A DNA stretch of 37,891 nucleotides, from the NCBI RefSeq assembly GCF_000315625.1, contig NW_005434661.1:1021871-1059761 (forward strand), written 5' to 3'. The notes below the pieces were generated by a model. That model saw only the letters and a program-made list of their open reading frames with translations, was not told the DNA's origin and made no database searches. The stretch is from Guillardia theta CCMP2712. Lineage: Eukaryota; Cryptophyceae; Pyrenomonadales; Geminigeraceae. Both the position numbers and the translations under genes were made by a program. Below, piece by piece: positions 1-10,093 of this stretch. How positions within the stretch are numbered: the first letter of the stretch is position 1; every line of letters begins with the position of its first letter.

Positions 1-64
1 TCTGACCTTCTCCCTCTTCCCCTCTCTTCCCCCACCACTCCGTCTTGCTGATTCACTTGGACAG

Positions 65-2211
65 GCCAGCGCCTACTGTGCGGTCAAGGTCGTACGAGCT
101 GTACAGAAATATCGCAATGCTGCCCAGACAGAGGTCAGAACTTCAACCTTCAAACTTCCTTTCTCCAAACTTCTCTCTACCGCAAACTTTCTCCTCAAGC
201 TCCCTCCAGATCTCTCTCCTGCAGCAGCTCAGGGGTCAGCACGGGTGCGTGCGGCTGCTGCGGCACTTCGACTATCAGGGCCACATGTATGTCGAGCTTG
301 TTCTGCTTCCTGTCTTGACACCCCCGGGCCAGATGTCTGGCGTTTGAACTCCTTGGACCGAATGTTTACGAGATCATGCGTAGGCCCCCTCCTCCCTCCT
401 CGCTTCTGCCTGCACCCACTCTCTCTCCTCCTCTTCTCCTCTTCTCTCCTCTCCTCTCCTCTCCTCTCCTCTCAACATCTTCTCCTCTCCTGATGCCTCC
501 TCCTGCTGTCTCCCATCCTCCCTTCTCCATCTTTCTATGTCTTGTCTCGCTTAACAACTCTGTCTCGCTTAACAACTCTCCCTCTCTGCAGGCGCCATGA
601 ATTTTCGTCCCTTCAACTGCCATGAGATCAAGTTGATCGCTCGGCAGGTGATTCTCACTCTCCACCTCTACAATCCAATCATATTTCTCTTCGCCTTTCC
701 CATCCTCCTCCCTCCCTCCCTCCCTCCCTCCTCCCTCCTCCCTCCTCCCTCCTCCCTCCTCCCTCCCTCCCTCCCTCCTCCCTCCTCCCTCCTCCCTCCT
801 CCCTCCTCCCCCTATTCTCCATATCTTGTGTCTCCTCCCTCCTTCATCAACGTGCTCCTTGTCTCTCCTTCGCTCTCCTTCCTCCCTCCTAGCGCTTCAT
901 ATGCTCCCTTCTTCCTCCTGTTCTTCCTGATCCTCCACCAGGTCCTCGAGTCTCTTTGCCTCGTTCACGGTCTCGGCATCATTCACACAGACGTGAAGCC
1001 GGAGAACATCCTCCTCCTCGAGCAGCTGCACAAGAAAGGTCTCCTTGCTCGCCAGGGCTTTCAGCTCCCCGAGCATCAGCTTCGCGTCAAGCTGGTTGAC
1101 TTCGGCTCTGCGATCCACGAGTGAGAAAGAGGATGACGAGGGCGGGGGAGCAGGAGCACAAGGACCGGGGGGGAGCAGGGGAGCAGGGAGAGAGATGTGT
1201 CCTGACCTGCTTTTACAGCTCGTGGCATCATCCTTCCATCATCAGCACTCGCCACTACCGCGCTCCTGAAGTCCTCTTGTATGCTCTCGACCTCCTTTTT
1301 CTCCTCCTCCCCTCCCTCCCTCCCCTGCTTCTCCTCCTCCCCTCTTTCTCCCGCATTGTTTCCACTAGATTCTTCGCGTGCCCCCCTCTAAACTTGTACC
1401 TTCCTTACCCCACCCCTCCTCGTGACCTGCTTCCTCGCAGGAATCTGGGGTGGAGCTTCCCCTGCGACTTGTGGTCTCTAGGCTGCATCATCTACGAGCT
1501 TTACACCGGAGCTGTGCTCTTCTCCTTCGTCGACAAGCACGAGCATCTCCTCGCCGTCGAGAAAGTGCTCGGCAGGATCCCGTGAGCTTCTCCCTCCTGA
1601 CTCCCGTCCTCTCCCTCCTCCTTTCCCTCCCCTTTTCCGCACTCCTCTCGCTCTGCCCCTCCGCTCTGTCCCGCTTCCCTCGTTTCACTTCCTTCCCTCA
1701 CCTTGTCACAGCCCGGCGATGCTGCATGCCTCGGCCAAGGGAGGGGTCGAGGAAGGCATCGTCGCTCACGAGGTCGACCCCTCCAACAGGACGTTTGTCC
1801 GCCTCCTCCCTCTCGACCCCACGAACCGCATGGCAGCCTGCGCGCTTGCACGTCTGCGACGAATCGAGGAGACGATCAAGGAGGTTAGCCCGTCGATCCC
1901 TCCGAATCCCCTCCATCCCCCCTCCCCCCTCCCCCAATCTTCATGGCCCATCTCCCTCCTTCATCGTGCTCCTCCTTTCACTGCTCCTCTTTCATCTCCT
2001 CCGCCTATCCCTGCTCCCTTTGCTGCTGCTGCTGCTGCTGCTGCTGCAGCAGCAGCAGCAGCTCCCTCTGCTCCTGCTCCTGCACAATCTACTACTGACT
2101 GGGAGGGTGTAGGAGGACTTGCTGTCCCTCGTCAAGCAGCTCCTCGAGATCGACCCCTCCAGGAGGCTCACAGCAGCGCAGGCCCTTCATCATCCCTTCT
2201 TCGCCTCCTGA
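65..2211 (+). CDS. LAMMER/CLK-family dual-specificity protein kinase, 5' end outside window
   Basis: A kinase of the CLK/LAMMER type, a family that phosphorylates SR splicing factors in the nucleus. I read nine exons: 65-133, 210-286, 333-379, 592-647, 942-1120, 1219-1278, 1441-1581, 1712-1883 and 2113-2211 (stop TGA). All junctions are GT-AG and keep frame. Visible motifs are the VAIK-type lysine (YCAVKVV), the LAMMER-typical HTDVKPEN catalytic loop (HTD, not HRD), DFGSA, STRHYRAPE, DLWSLGCI, and the C-terminal DPSRRLTAAQAL..HPFF. The signature EHLAMMERILG is here EHLLAVEKVLG, so the name-giving block is degenerate. The glycine loop and the N-terminal extension lie before position 1. Introns are pyrimidine-rich and hold CCT microsatellites. 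Confidence 0.9.
703..810. repeat. (CCT)n/(CCCT)n microsatellite in kinase intron
   Basis: About 100 bp of near-pure CCT and CCCT units fill the fourth intron of the kinase (648-941). On the sense strand it is a long pyrimidine tract ahead of the acceptor at 941. It is a low-complexity intron expansion; the reading frames it keeps open are not coding. Confidence 0.85.
2031..2062. repeat. Inverted CTG/CAG repeat able to form a hairpin
   Basis: A run of GCT triplets flips at CTGCAG (2044-2049) into a run of CAG triplets, giving two complementary 16-base arms without a loop. It sits in the last intron of the kinase (1884-2112), about 50 bases before the acceptor. Confidence 0.8.
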
Positions 2212-2294
2212 CGTTCATTGTAAATACGACGAGCAGCCGCGGCTTCTCCTCCTCTAGCGTTCAAATTTAAGTGTCTCCTCCTGTCTTCTCTAGC

Positions 2295-3997
2295 CTACAC
2301 AAGGTCGCTCATGGCGTCGATGGTGGCGCTGCGAGGCCTCGCAGCAGCATAGAGGTCCTGCGATGGAGTGAGGACGAGCGAAAGAAGGAGAGACGGAGGG
2401 AGAGTGAAGATATCAAAGGAGGAGGAGGAGGAGGAGGAGGAGGAGGAAAGAAGCAGCAGTGCTCTAGGACGAGAAACAACTTGTTCCTCACCCTGCTGAT
2501 GTCCTTGGCGGGAACTTTCTCGTCCATCTCACGACCGAAAGTCTGCACCGGTATCACACGCCCCTCGCTTTCTTCCTTGTCCTCCCAACCCCTCCTTCTG
2601 GTCAGTTTCTCACCTCATCGCCCAGCTTCTGCTTCCTGTTCAGCTTCGACCCCCGGAATCTCAGCTGCTGTGGACGCACACCCTTGGAGGCGATGCCTGC
2701 TTCCTGCATGGGCGCGAGCTCGCCGTGGTAGGGACCGTCGTTGGCCCATCCCGTCTCGTAAGCGACGTAGCCGTCAAGGGGGATGCCGGTGGAGCCGCCG
2801 GGATAGTCACCATCGGGAGGAAGAAACTTTTGAGGGGAGCCCACCCACTTCTGCTGGAACCTCGCGAACTTGTTGGCGAAGTTCATCTGCTTGCCGTGTA
2901 CGCCGCTCCGGCTGCATCAAGATCGTCAGCCGGTTGAAGCTGCCAAGCATGCAGGCGCCTCACAGGATCTGAGGGCTGAAGGTCTTGGAGGCGATGCCTG
3001 CTTCCTGCATGGGCGCGAGCTCGCCGTGGTAGGGACCGTCGTTGGCCCATCCCGTCTCGTAAGCGACGTAGCCGTCAAGGGGGATGCCGGTGGAGCCGCC
3101 GGGATAGTCACCATCGGGAGGAAGAAACTTTTGAGGGGAGCCCACCCACTTCTGCTGGAAGCGCCTGAGACAAACGGTACGCGTGAGCGGGACCAGAGGC
3201 AGTAGACTCGGAAGGCGAGAGAACAAAACTAGAGCGAGGCAAAGTACGGCCAGGCAAGGAGATAGAAGATGAAGCGCGGAACAACGAGGAGCAGCAAACG
3301 CACCTTGGTCTCCCGCTCATGTAGAGCGACGATGGCCTGCTCTTGATGGCTCCTGGTTGCTGGAAGGGCCATGGCTCGAACTAGCAGCACACAGTCACAG
3401 CATGCCACATAATGCACAGCATCTACAGGATCAGGCAAGGAAGGCATCTTGGCGTCCGTGGGGCACTTGCAGACAGGTCCCTCTCCCTTCTCCTCGTCGC
3501 ATCCTGAAGATGGGCAGGAGCAAGAGCAGCCGTCGGGATAGCGGATAGTGTCTGAGTGCGAAAGTTTGGAAGTCTTAAGCCCGGCCTTGAGCAGTAGCTG
3601 TTGCTGCTTCAGGTCCCGCGCAAGCTGCTGCTCGTCACGAACGATCTTGCTGGTCATAATCTGAAGAATCCGTCAGTAAAGAATCAAACATGGGATAGAA
3701 GATCTTGGACGATGCGAGCGAGTCAAGGTAGGGTGAGCCGATACGGAGAGCATACGATTGAACTGAGCCCTTGGGTTTCACTGTCGTTCCTCACCTTGTT
3801 CGCCTGGGCAAGGCCGAGAAGAGAGACACTGGAAGGAGAGGATCGCCATGACAGAGCCAGGATGCACACTGCTGCGATGCTCCCCGCAACCTGAGGTCAC
3901 AGGACAGTGAGGAGAAGTGTGAGAAGGAGGCAAGATCTCACTGCAAGGGGAACCACTCGTCGCCTCTCGCTGAGAGACAGAGGAGGGAACGAACCGT
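2295..3997 (-). CDS. Unrecognised single-pass membrane protein with a duplicated exon segment
   Basis: I do not recognise this protein. Exons in coding order: 3942-3997, 3795-3890, 3427-3660, 3304-3359, 2964-3164, 2614-2911, 2492-2542 and 2295-2357 (stop TAG). All introns are GT-AG and phases agree throughout. The true start was not found and lies upstream of 3997. A basic cluster (SERRRVV) precedes a hydrophobic stretch (VAGSIAAVCILALSW), suggesting a signal anchor. A Cys-rich segment follows (CSCSCPSSGC, CKCP). Next come two copies of a segment starting FQQKWVGSPQK and ending MQEAGIASK, rich in Gly, Pro and Tyr, then a basic tail. The two copies are joined by a linker containing HGKQMNFANKFAR. 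The 67-base intron at 3360-3426 is needed to reach the frame of the repeats, which supports the model. Confidence 0.65.
2683..3160. repeat. Perfect 177-bp direct repeat (2683-2859 and 2984-3160)
   Basis: The two copies are identical over 177 bases, exactly 59 codons, with an offset of 301 bases. Both are coding on the minus strand in the same frame, in consecutive exons of the unrecognised membrane protein. The flanks differ on both sides. The absence of synonymous change implies a very recent duplication, gene conversion, or an assembly error. Confidence 0.9.
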
Positions 3998-4239
3998 CTG
4001 AAATCAAGTAAGATAACAAGTCAAGTCACAAGCTTAACCTGCAATCCTCGATGTCTCCTAATTTATGACTCTTGCACCGACAATCCTTTCCCTCACTTTC
4101 TTCCCAACTGGGCCTTTCCATCCTTGATCCCTTTTGAACCTCCTCCCCATGTTCAGTTTCACTCATCACTTCGTTTACATGTTCTTGCTCCTGCTCATGC
4201 TCGACTTCCTCTTCCTCCATCTTTTCTTCTTCGTCTTCG

Positions 4240-4418
<179 letters not shown>

Positions 4419-4589
4419 TACTTCAGCATCACTTCCACCATTCCCAGCATCCCTCCTCGCCCTCGCCCTCGCATCACTTACATTGCATGGCTCGCGCCTC
4501 TTCAGAATCGTATTCGCAATAAACAATTTATAGCATTCCATATATTTCCGATAAATGTTCCTTTTTGAGGTCCGTGGTTTTATTATTTT

Positions 4590-4740
4590 ATTGATCGCCG
4601 CCGAGCCTCGAAGTCCGGCGGCGCGCCGCGCGGCGGCCCGGAGCCGCTGAGCCTGAGCGATCCGCTACTACCGCCTAGTAGGTTAACTTTGAGCCTAGTA
4701 GCCGCACCCGGTGACCACTGACATACTACTGGCAGTTAAG
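4590..4740. other. GC-rich intergenic island 1
   Basis: An abrupt GC-rich block (palindromic GGCGCGCCGC core around 4618-4640) is followed by CTACTACC, CTAGTAGG and CCTAGTAG words. It lies upstream of the minus-strand gene ending at 2295 and downstream of the one at 4978. It shares CTAGTA and GTAAC/GTTAAC words with the island at 24560-24830. The position suggests a promoter region, which I infer. Bases 4741-4977 hold nothing I can identify. Confidence 0.45.
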
Positions 4741-4977
4741 GGAAGGTATCAGTTAAGTTTGGGGGACAGCAGTCGGCAGGAATAGGTTTGGTTCTCTTTT
4801 CTCTTCTCGCCGTTTGGCCTGTGCGACAGTGTCAGGGTCAAGCCTCCTCGACTCTCCTGATTGTCCTCGTCCGGGGCACACGAGTCAAAAGCCTGTGTGG
4901 GCCAACAGTCCTCAGTACTTGAATAATAGCATGACATCACATCAAACACAACTTCTACTTCTATCCGATCCGTCTAC

Positions 4978-6189
4978 TCATGCCTGAGAGCTGAAGACGA
5001 TTCCCTCGGTATGTTGAGGCTGCGCTGGAACGACCTCCTCCTCGCTCTCATCCTTGTCAAACTCGGCGATCAAGTAGATGGGCATGTACATGAGCGCGAT
5101 CGTCAACGGGGCAAGAAGAACTCCAAGAATTCCGAGCTTGAACGATGACTTCGCATGAGGAATGTTGGCCTGCTCTGCGAGGTCGTACATCCCCAGCTGT
5201 ACGATCAGACTGGCCATTGCGACAAAAGTGAAGTAGAGGCTCTGCTTCGACAAACCAGCAAGACCAATGGCGAGGCCGTAGAGACCGACCAACAAGGCGA
5301 GAACGCCGTCTGCAATGAGGAACTTGTACTTGAAGCTCATGAAAGGAGGCTGAACAGGAGACATGTACGACATAGCCGCTCCTGAAGCAGCCGCGGACAT
5401 GGAGGATGAAATGCTGGCAGAAATTTGACTCATGGATGTTGATGTTGATGTTGATGTTGATGTTGATGTTGATCCTGTTGTCGATCCCATCCCTGCTATT
5501 GGGGGGGATGACGAAGCTGCTGCAATCAAGCTTGAGGCGGCTGCAGCCGCTGCCGCATGGCCAGGATGCAGCTTCTGATGGTCGACGACACCCATGGCAA
5601 CTTCGCAGCTTGCCTTGATGATAACCAGGAAGGAGTAGAAGACGATTCTCGGCTTGAAGTAGCTCCGCTCGTACAAAGCCGCTGCGCTGCCTGCATGGAT
5701 CCTATACAACTGCAGCGAGAAGTAAAACTGACCACCCAGCACAGCGATGCCCATGGAGGCAGATCCGAACATTCCTAGCATGAACAAGCCCTTGCCAAGA
5801 GACGCGCTGGACTTGTCTGCGTAGAAGGCGTGGTATGCGATGGCCTGCGCGAGGAAGACAAACCATCCGAGGACTCCCTGGAGCACGAGAGTGATCAACG
5901 TGAACGTGGCGTTGCGGATGTTGAGAGAGAGGTGCAGGATCCCAGCAGTCAGCCCCAAGAAGCCCATTGCGCACAAGCAGACGCCGCATGCCAAGAGAAC
6001 AGCGGGTGGAAACATGTAGCTTGACCCTCCCATCGCCCCCGTAGGAGTCGAATCTACCATGTTTGTCCTTGCTACTCCAAACACGATCAGCAAGGCAGAG
6101 AACAGAACGAGGTTGGCGGCAGCCTTGTATCCTGCCAGCGATGACGACCCGGCGGAATGGGAATGTACCTTCTTGCTTGTTTGCATCAT
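4978..6189 (-). CDS. Intronless eight-helix membrane protein, unrecognised (403 aa)
   Basis: This is the only long single-exon gene in the window. The ATG at 6189 (a second at 6186) is chosen because the frame upstream has no earlier ATG. Eight hydrophobic helices are visible; examples are AANLVLFSALLIVFGV, AVLLACGVCLCAMGFLG, LITLVLQGVLGWFVFLA, RIVFYSFLVIIKASC and LGILGVLLAPLTIALMY. Between helices 5 and 6 is an Ala/Ser/Thr/Met-rich loop of about 80 residues. Part of it is a Ser-Thr repeat encoded by (GATGTT)n at 5434-5473. The C-terminus is acidic (KDESEEE) and probably cytosolic. I recognise no family. The low-complexity loop is likely length-variable between strains. Confidence 0.8.
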   Translation of the reverse strand: MMQTSKKVHSHSAGSSSLAGYKAAANLVLFSALLIVFGVARTNMVDSTPTGAMGGSSYMFPPAVLLACGVCLCAMGFLGLTAGILHLSLNIRNATFTLITLVLQGVLGWFVFLAQAIAYHAFYADKSSASLGKGLFMLGMFGSASMGIAVLGGQFYFSLQLYRIHAGSAAALYERSYFKPRIVFYSFLVIIKASCEVAMGVVDHQKLHPGHAAAAAAASSLIAAASSSPPIAGMGSTTGSTSTSTSTSTSTSMSQISASISSSMSAAASGAAMSYMSPVQPPFMSFKYKFLIADGVLALLVGLYGLAIGLAGLSKQSLYFTFVAMASLIVQLGMYDLAEQANIPHAKSSFKLGILGVLLAPLTIALMYMPIYLIAEFDKDESEEEVVPAQPQHTEGIVFSSQA

Positions 6190-6222
6190 GATGTCAAGAT
6201 CTTCAGTTGATTGCACTCACGG

Positions 6223-6228
6223 TTTATA
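6223..6228 (-). promoter_or_regulatory. Candidate TATA box (TATAAA)
   Basis: TATAAA on the minus strand lies about 34 bases before the ATG at 6189 of the eight-helix membrane protein. If used, transcription would start almost at the ATG. A second candidate, ATATAAGG near 6382-6389, would give a more usual 5' leader. Confidence 0.25.
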
Positions 6229-6439
6229 CAAGTGGACGAAGGAGGACGAAGGGAGGGAGCGGGAAAAGGAGTGGAAGGCAGGAAGAGGAGGATATCTGAA
6301 GAACGCGGGCCGGGGGCAGCGGGCTGGTATCAAGGAGAAGAATAAGAGGGGGGCGTGAAGCTGGGGAGCGAGGAGGAGTCCTTATATGTGTAGCCACCGC
6401 AAGGAAACAAGGGGACGAGGCACGTTCACTGACTTCAAC

Positions 6440-6960
6440 AAAGGGTGGAGGTACCAAACGAGACCTGCAGGGAGGGGGGTACGTGGCAGAGGGGAGGGGG
6501 GTACGGGCCCGGGCCAGGGGGTACAGAAGTCAGGGGGGGTGACCGGAGCTCAAGATAAGATCTAATCTTAACACCGTGACTCTCCGAGCCTGATAAGTTG
6601 AGTAAAGCCTCGGACCGTACGGTACAGCCTGCCCAGTGAGCTGTAGCGGCCGGGCGGACTCCGACGGAGTCGAACCCTTACACCAGGCCTGACCGTACCG
6701 TACAGTTTTACAGCGCGGCGCGGCGCGGCCCCCGCAATCATCGGCGGTGCGGCGGCTGGGTCGGGGCCGACTCTGAGGGGCTGAGTGAGTCACGCGGCTG
6801 GGCCGAGGGCCTGACTCAGTGAGTCACCGGTGCGACTGGCCGCGTACCGGGCCGTAGGCTGCGGCACTCCGACGTCGGAGTCCTGCGGCACTGCGCCGGG
6901 CCGCCGCCCGGGGCCGGGGCCTGACGGAGTCTGTGACTGGGTGAGAGCGGTTCGTGGCCG
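6440..6960. other. GC-rich intergenic island 2 in a divergent promoter region
   Basis: This block lies between the divergent genes starting at 6189 (-) and 7022 (+). Its left part has GGGGGTAC three times (about 6475-6522). Its right part is dense in GACTC/GAGTC and ACCGTAC words. These include the inverted repeats GACTCCGACGGAGTC (6658-6672) and TGACTCAGTGAGTCA (6812-6826), and ACCGTACGGTAC (6616-6627). The plus strand is also open from 6830 into the first exon of the next gene, so the end of the block may be transcribed. Confidence 0.5.
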
Positions 6961-7021
6961 TTACTACAACCGTTATTTTGGGCAAATTTTGAAGTGGCGG
7001 GTTCACGCCATTCTCGACAGC

Positions 7022-9380
7022 ATGAAAGTATCGAACAAGTCGAATGTGCAAGTAAGTACGTCGAGACAGGCTTGTTGCATGACCTGCCAGCCTCAGTTTG
7101 TCGTCGACGGATCTTGTGTTTTGATGAAAGGCAAGTGCAAGACTTTCCCATGTTCCAGGTAAGATCTTCCCAGTAATGCTATGAGTGTGACAAGATGCAT
7201 GGCAGAGATGGATGGAGATGCGCATCTTGTGTGCAGAGCATGGAAGCAGCATACAAGCAAATAATCCAAGACAAGATTCTTGTGAGTCTTGCCTCAACTT
7301 TCCCTGAGAATTCATTAGAACATGTTCAGCATTACGACAGTGGAGCTTCTGAGATAGAAGAGAAGAATCTTCAGGTCAGCATTCATGGTGCAGTTTGCCA
7401 TGAAATGATGCACAACAGCTTTGCGAGCTTCAGAAGGTGATTGAGATCGCCAACAGTCAGATACCGCTCTTGCAGGTCATGAATGTAATCAACCACAGCT
7501 TCCATCATTGTCGCTACAGGATCAAACCTTTGAGGCCACTCGGAGAGCTGACAACTACAAGTCTGAGATGGACAGCATGGCGATCAAAGTACTTGCTTTC
7601 TGACTTGTTGTGCAAGCGACGTGAATGTTCGTTACAGATCAAGGAGCTCGAGCAGAAGCTTGAGTTGGCACAGACAGATGATTGGACTGAAAGGCAATGA
7701 AATCCGCTATTCCTCCCTCTGCACTACTCCTGCTCCTCCTGCTCCTCCTGCTCCTCCTGCTCTTCCCCCCTTTTCTCATTTTCTCTTGGTATTCTGAGCT
7801 CCTTCCTCTCCTCTCATGCTCTTACAGATTGCAAGGAGCTGAAAGCAAGATCAGCGAACTAACAGAAGAGCTTACAAGCGTTCGGTATTACATTGTTTGT
7901 GATACCGGGGATTGAGATCGAGCTATTTGCAGACACGAGTTGATAAAGCAGAAGACAATAACAGCAGAGTCAAAGAAACAGCAGAAGGTGTCTTGTATCA
8001 GATTGAAGGTGAAAATGATTCCTGGACGTGTAGTTGGTCAGTCTCGATATCAACAACTACCGTCATTATGTGAAGAAGGCGCGGGAGAAACAGAGAGCAA
8101 ACAAGTGCACATGTTGTACCTCAACACAGTCAACACTGAATCTACTGCAGTGAATCTCTTTTGAGGTTGAAAAGAACTCAAAACGTAAGATTTGTTTCTT
8201 GCAAGCCTTCTTCGCCTGTCCTCCTTCCTGTCTCGTTGTCTCACTTGCGACACAGGCGCTGGCATTAGAAGTGATTAGCAAGGAAACGTCATCGCTCGAC
8301 TTGAGAAATAAGGTGATAGTGACGATCCTGGTGGTGGTGGTGGTGGTGTGTTGATCATGGAATAAGATGCAAAATGTTAAGATGATGATATTGCGATGAT
8401 ATTGAAAAAACATGATGTTTCTTTTCAACCCCCCCCTTGTCCTTGTCCTTGTCCTTGTCCTTGTCCTTGTCCTTGTACTTTGGTCGTCCTCGTCCTTGTT
8501 CTGTTCCTGATCCCTCACCATCGTCCGCGACAGGTCGAAGAGCTCAACAAGCTGCTCCTCGAAACGATCGAACAGCAACAGGGGCTTCAGAAGCACAACG
8601 AGTCGCTCTCAAACACAGTAGACCAGCTCTCAAAAGGTTTTATTTCCTCTTCATCTTCCTCTTCCTCTTCCGCTTCCTCGTTTTCTCCCTACCTCTGGTT
8701 CCTCGTTCACTTCCTCACCTCTCTCGAACTGAGCCACATCATTATCTTTCAGCGTTGGAGTTGGCGGTTGACACGGATCAGGACATGAAGCAAGCGCGAG
8801 AGCAGCTGCTGGTGAGCTCAACCCCAATACATGCTTGCTCTCAGTCTTCCTGGTTCCAACCTTGTCTCTGCTCTTGCTCCCCCTCCCTTTTATCCTTATG
8901 ACGGACTGTTCGAACAGGTTGAGAATGAGCAGCTCAAAGAAGAGATCATGCAGGTTTGAACTGCTCCTCCTCTCCTTCGCGACCCTCCTGTCATGCTCCT
9001 CGTCCCCCCGCCTCCTTCGCTCTTTCCCGCTCCTTTCCTGTGGCTCATCAATGTTTCAGATGAAAACTCGCTTGAGCTTGCGCAACAATGAGAAACAACT
9101 GTTCAAGGTAGCCGAAGGGGGGATGGCGTGGAGGACGATGGGGGAGAGAAAGGCCGGAGGAAAGACATGAAGGGAGTAGATGGAGAATAGAAGTGCGAGG
9201 AGAAAGGGGAAACGTAGAGGGCGAGGGCAAGGGAGAGGAGGAGGGAGATGGTGAAGGCAGGGAGAGGCAATGACGATCGAGCAGGCTAACCTATCGCGGG
9301 AGCGGATGCTGAGGAAGGGGCTACAGGAGGAGCAGGAGCGAACATCCTCCCAGAGGAGGCTGGTGGACCACAAAGCGTGA
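7022..9380 (+). CDS. Coiled-coil protein with 17 short exons
   Basis: Exons: 7022-7051, 7091-7158, 7206-7281, 7330-7374, 7419-7475, 7520-7588, 7638-7693, 7828-7884, 7933-7987, 8034-8104, 8151-8184, 8256-8312, 8534-8636, 8753-8811, 8918-8953, 9060-9107 and 9285-9380 (stop TGA). All phases agree. A Cys-bearing head (CKTFPC..DGWRCASC) precedes a long charged helical region rich in Glu, Lys, Gln and Leu (IKELEQKLELAQ, SKISELTEEL, VEELNKLLLETIEQQQ, VENEQLKEEIMQ) typical of coiled coil. No family is recognised; a cytoskeletal or basal-body role is only a guess. The ATG at 7022 is uncertain, because the frame is open upstream and reads YYNRYFGQILKWRVHAILDS before it. The intron 7694-7827 begins with GC. 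Confidence 0.7.
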
Positions 9381-9518
9381 AATAGAAGCTTGAGTAGTTG
9401 AGGACAGCCGAGGAAGAGCTGGGTTGTTGGTGTAGGGTAGCTTTGGGGAAATGGGGAGGGATGGAGGTGTGGGGAGGGGAACGATGATGACGATGCAGAC
9501 GTGAAGGATGACGATGAC

Positions 9519-9550
<32 letters not shown>

Positions 9551-9677
9551 GGAGGAGGAGGAGGAGGAGAGCAGTTCACGTGTAGGAGATCATTCTACGC
9601 ATGTTCACATGTAGATTGTAAGCAACTTCATGCATTCAATCTCTCACGCCCGTTGCCTTCCTCTCTCTACCCGCCAT
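9381..9677. other. Convergent intergenic spacer with (GAT)n/(GAG)n repeat
   Basis: This spacer separates the convergent 3' ends of the coiled-coil gene and the phosphatase gene. It is purine-rich on the plus strand and holds a pure GAT run grading into GAG (about 9518-9570). I see no gene. Confidence 0.7.
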
Positions 9678-10052
9678 TCAATTGTGTGCCGCCAACCTTA
9701 TCTTGTCGTGGGTTTTCGCTTGGCCGTGCCTGGAAGTTCGCAGATATTGAACTTCGAGAAACTTCTCGTCTACAGAAACTGAAAAAGAGACAGTCGGACA
9801 GTCAAGAGATTATCAGAGAAAAGCAGTTGAGCAAGAAGAGATGGAAGAATGTTGGGGGGCCTTCACTCCCTCCCTTCCTTACCTCTCAGGTAGCCATGGT
9901 GTAGCGAGTCTGCATACTCGAACTCCTTGGGCTTCGGCATCACGATCGGCGAGTTCAAGTAGCCCCCGTTGCCGGTCACTAGATAGACAGGAGCCGCTGC
10001 TGACTTGTTAGGCTTCATGGGAAGAAGAGGAGTCCTGCTCCTGCTCCTAATC

Positions 10053-10093
<41 letters not shown>

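Noticed and set aside
6530-7151. Minus- and plus-strand ORFs in the GC-rich island
   Set aside because: GC-rich DNA lacks stops by composition; apart from the open frame leading into exon 1 of the coiled-coil gene they show no protein-like features.
9653-9904. Plus-strand ORF with a basic helical look
   Set aside because: It is antisense to the last two exons of the phosphatase, which are well supported by frame and family motifs.
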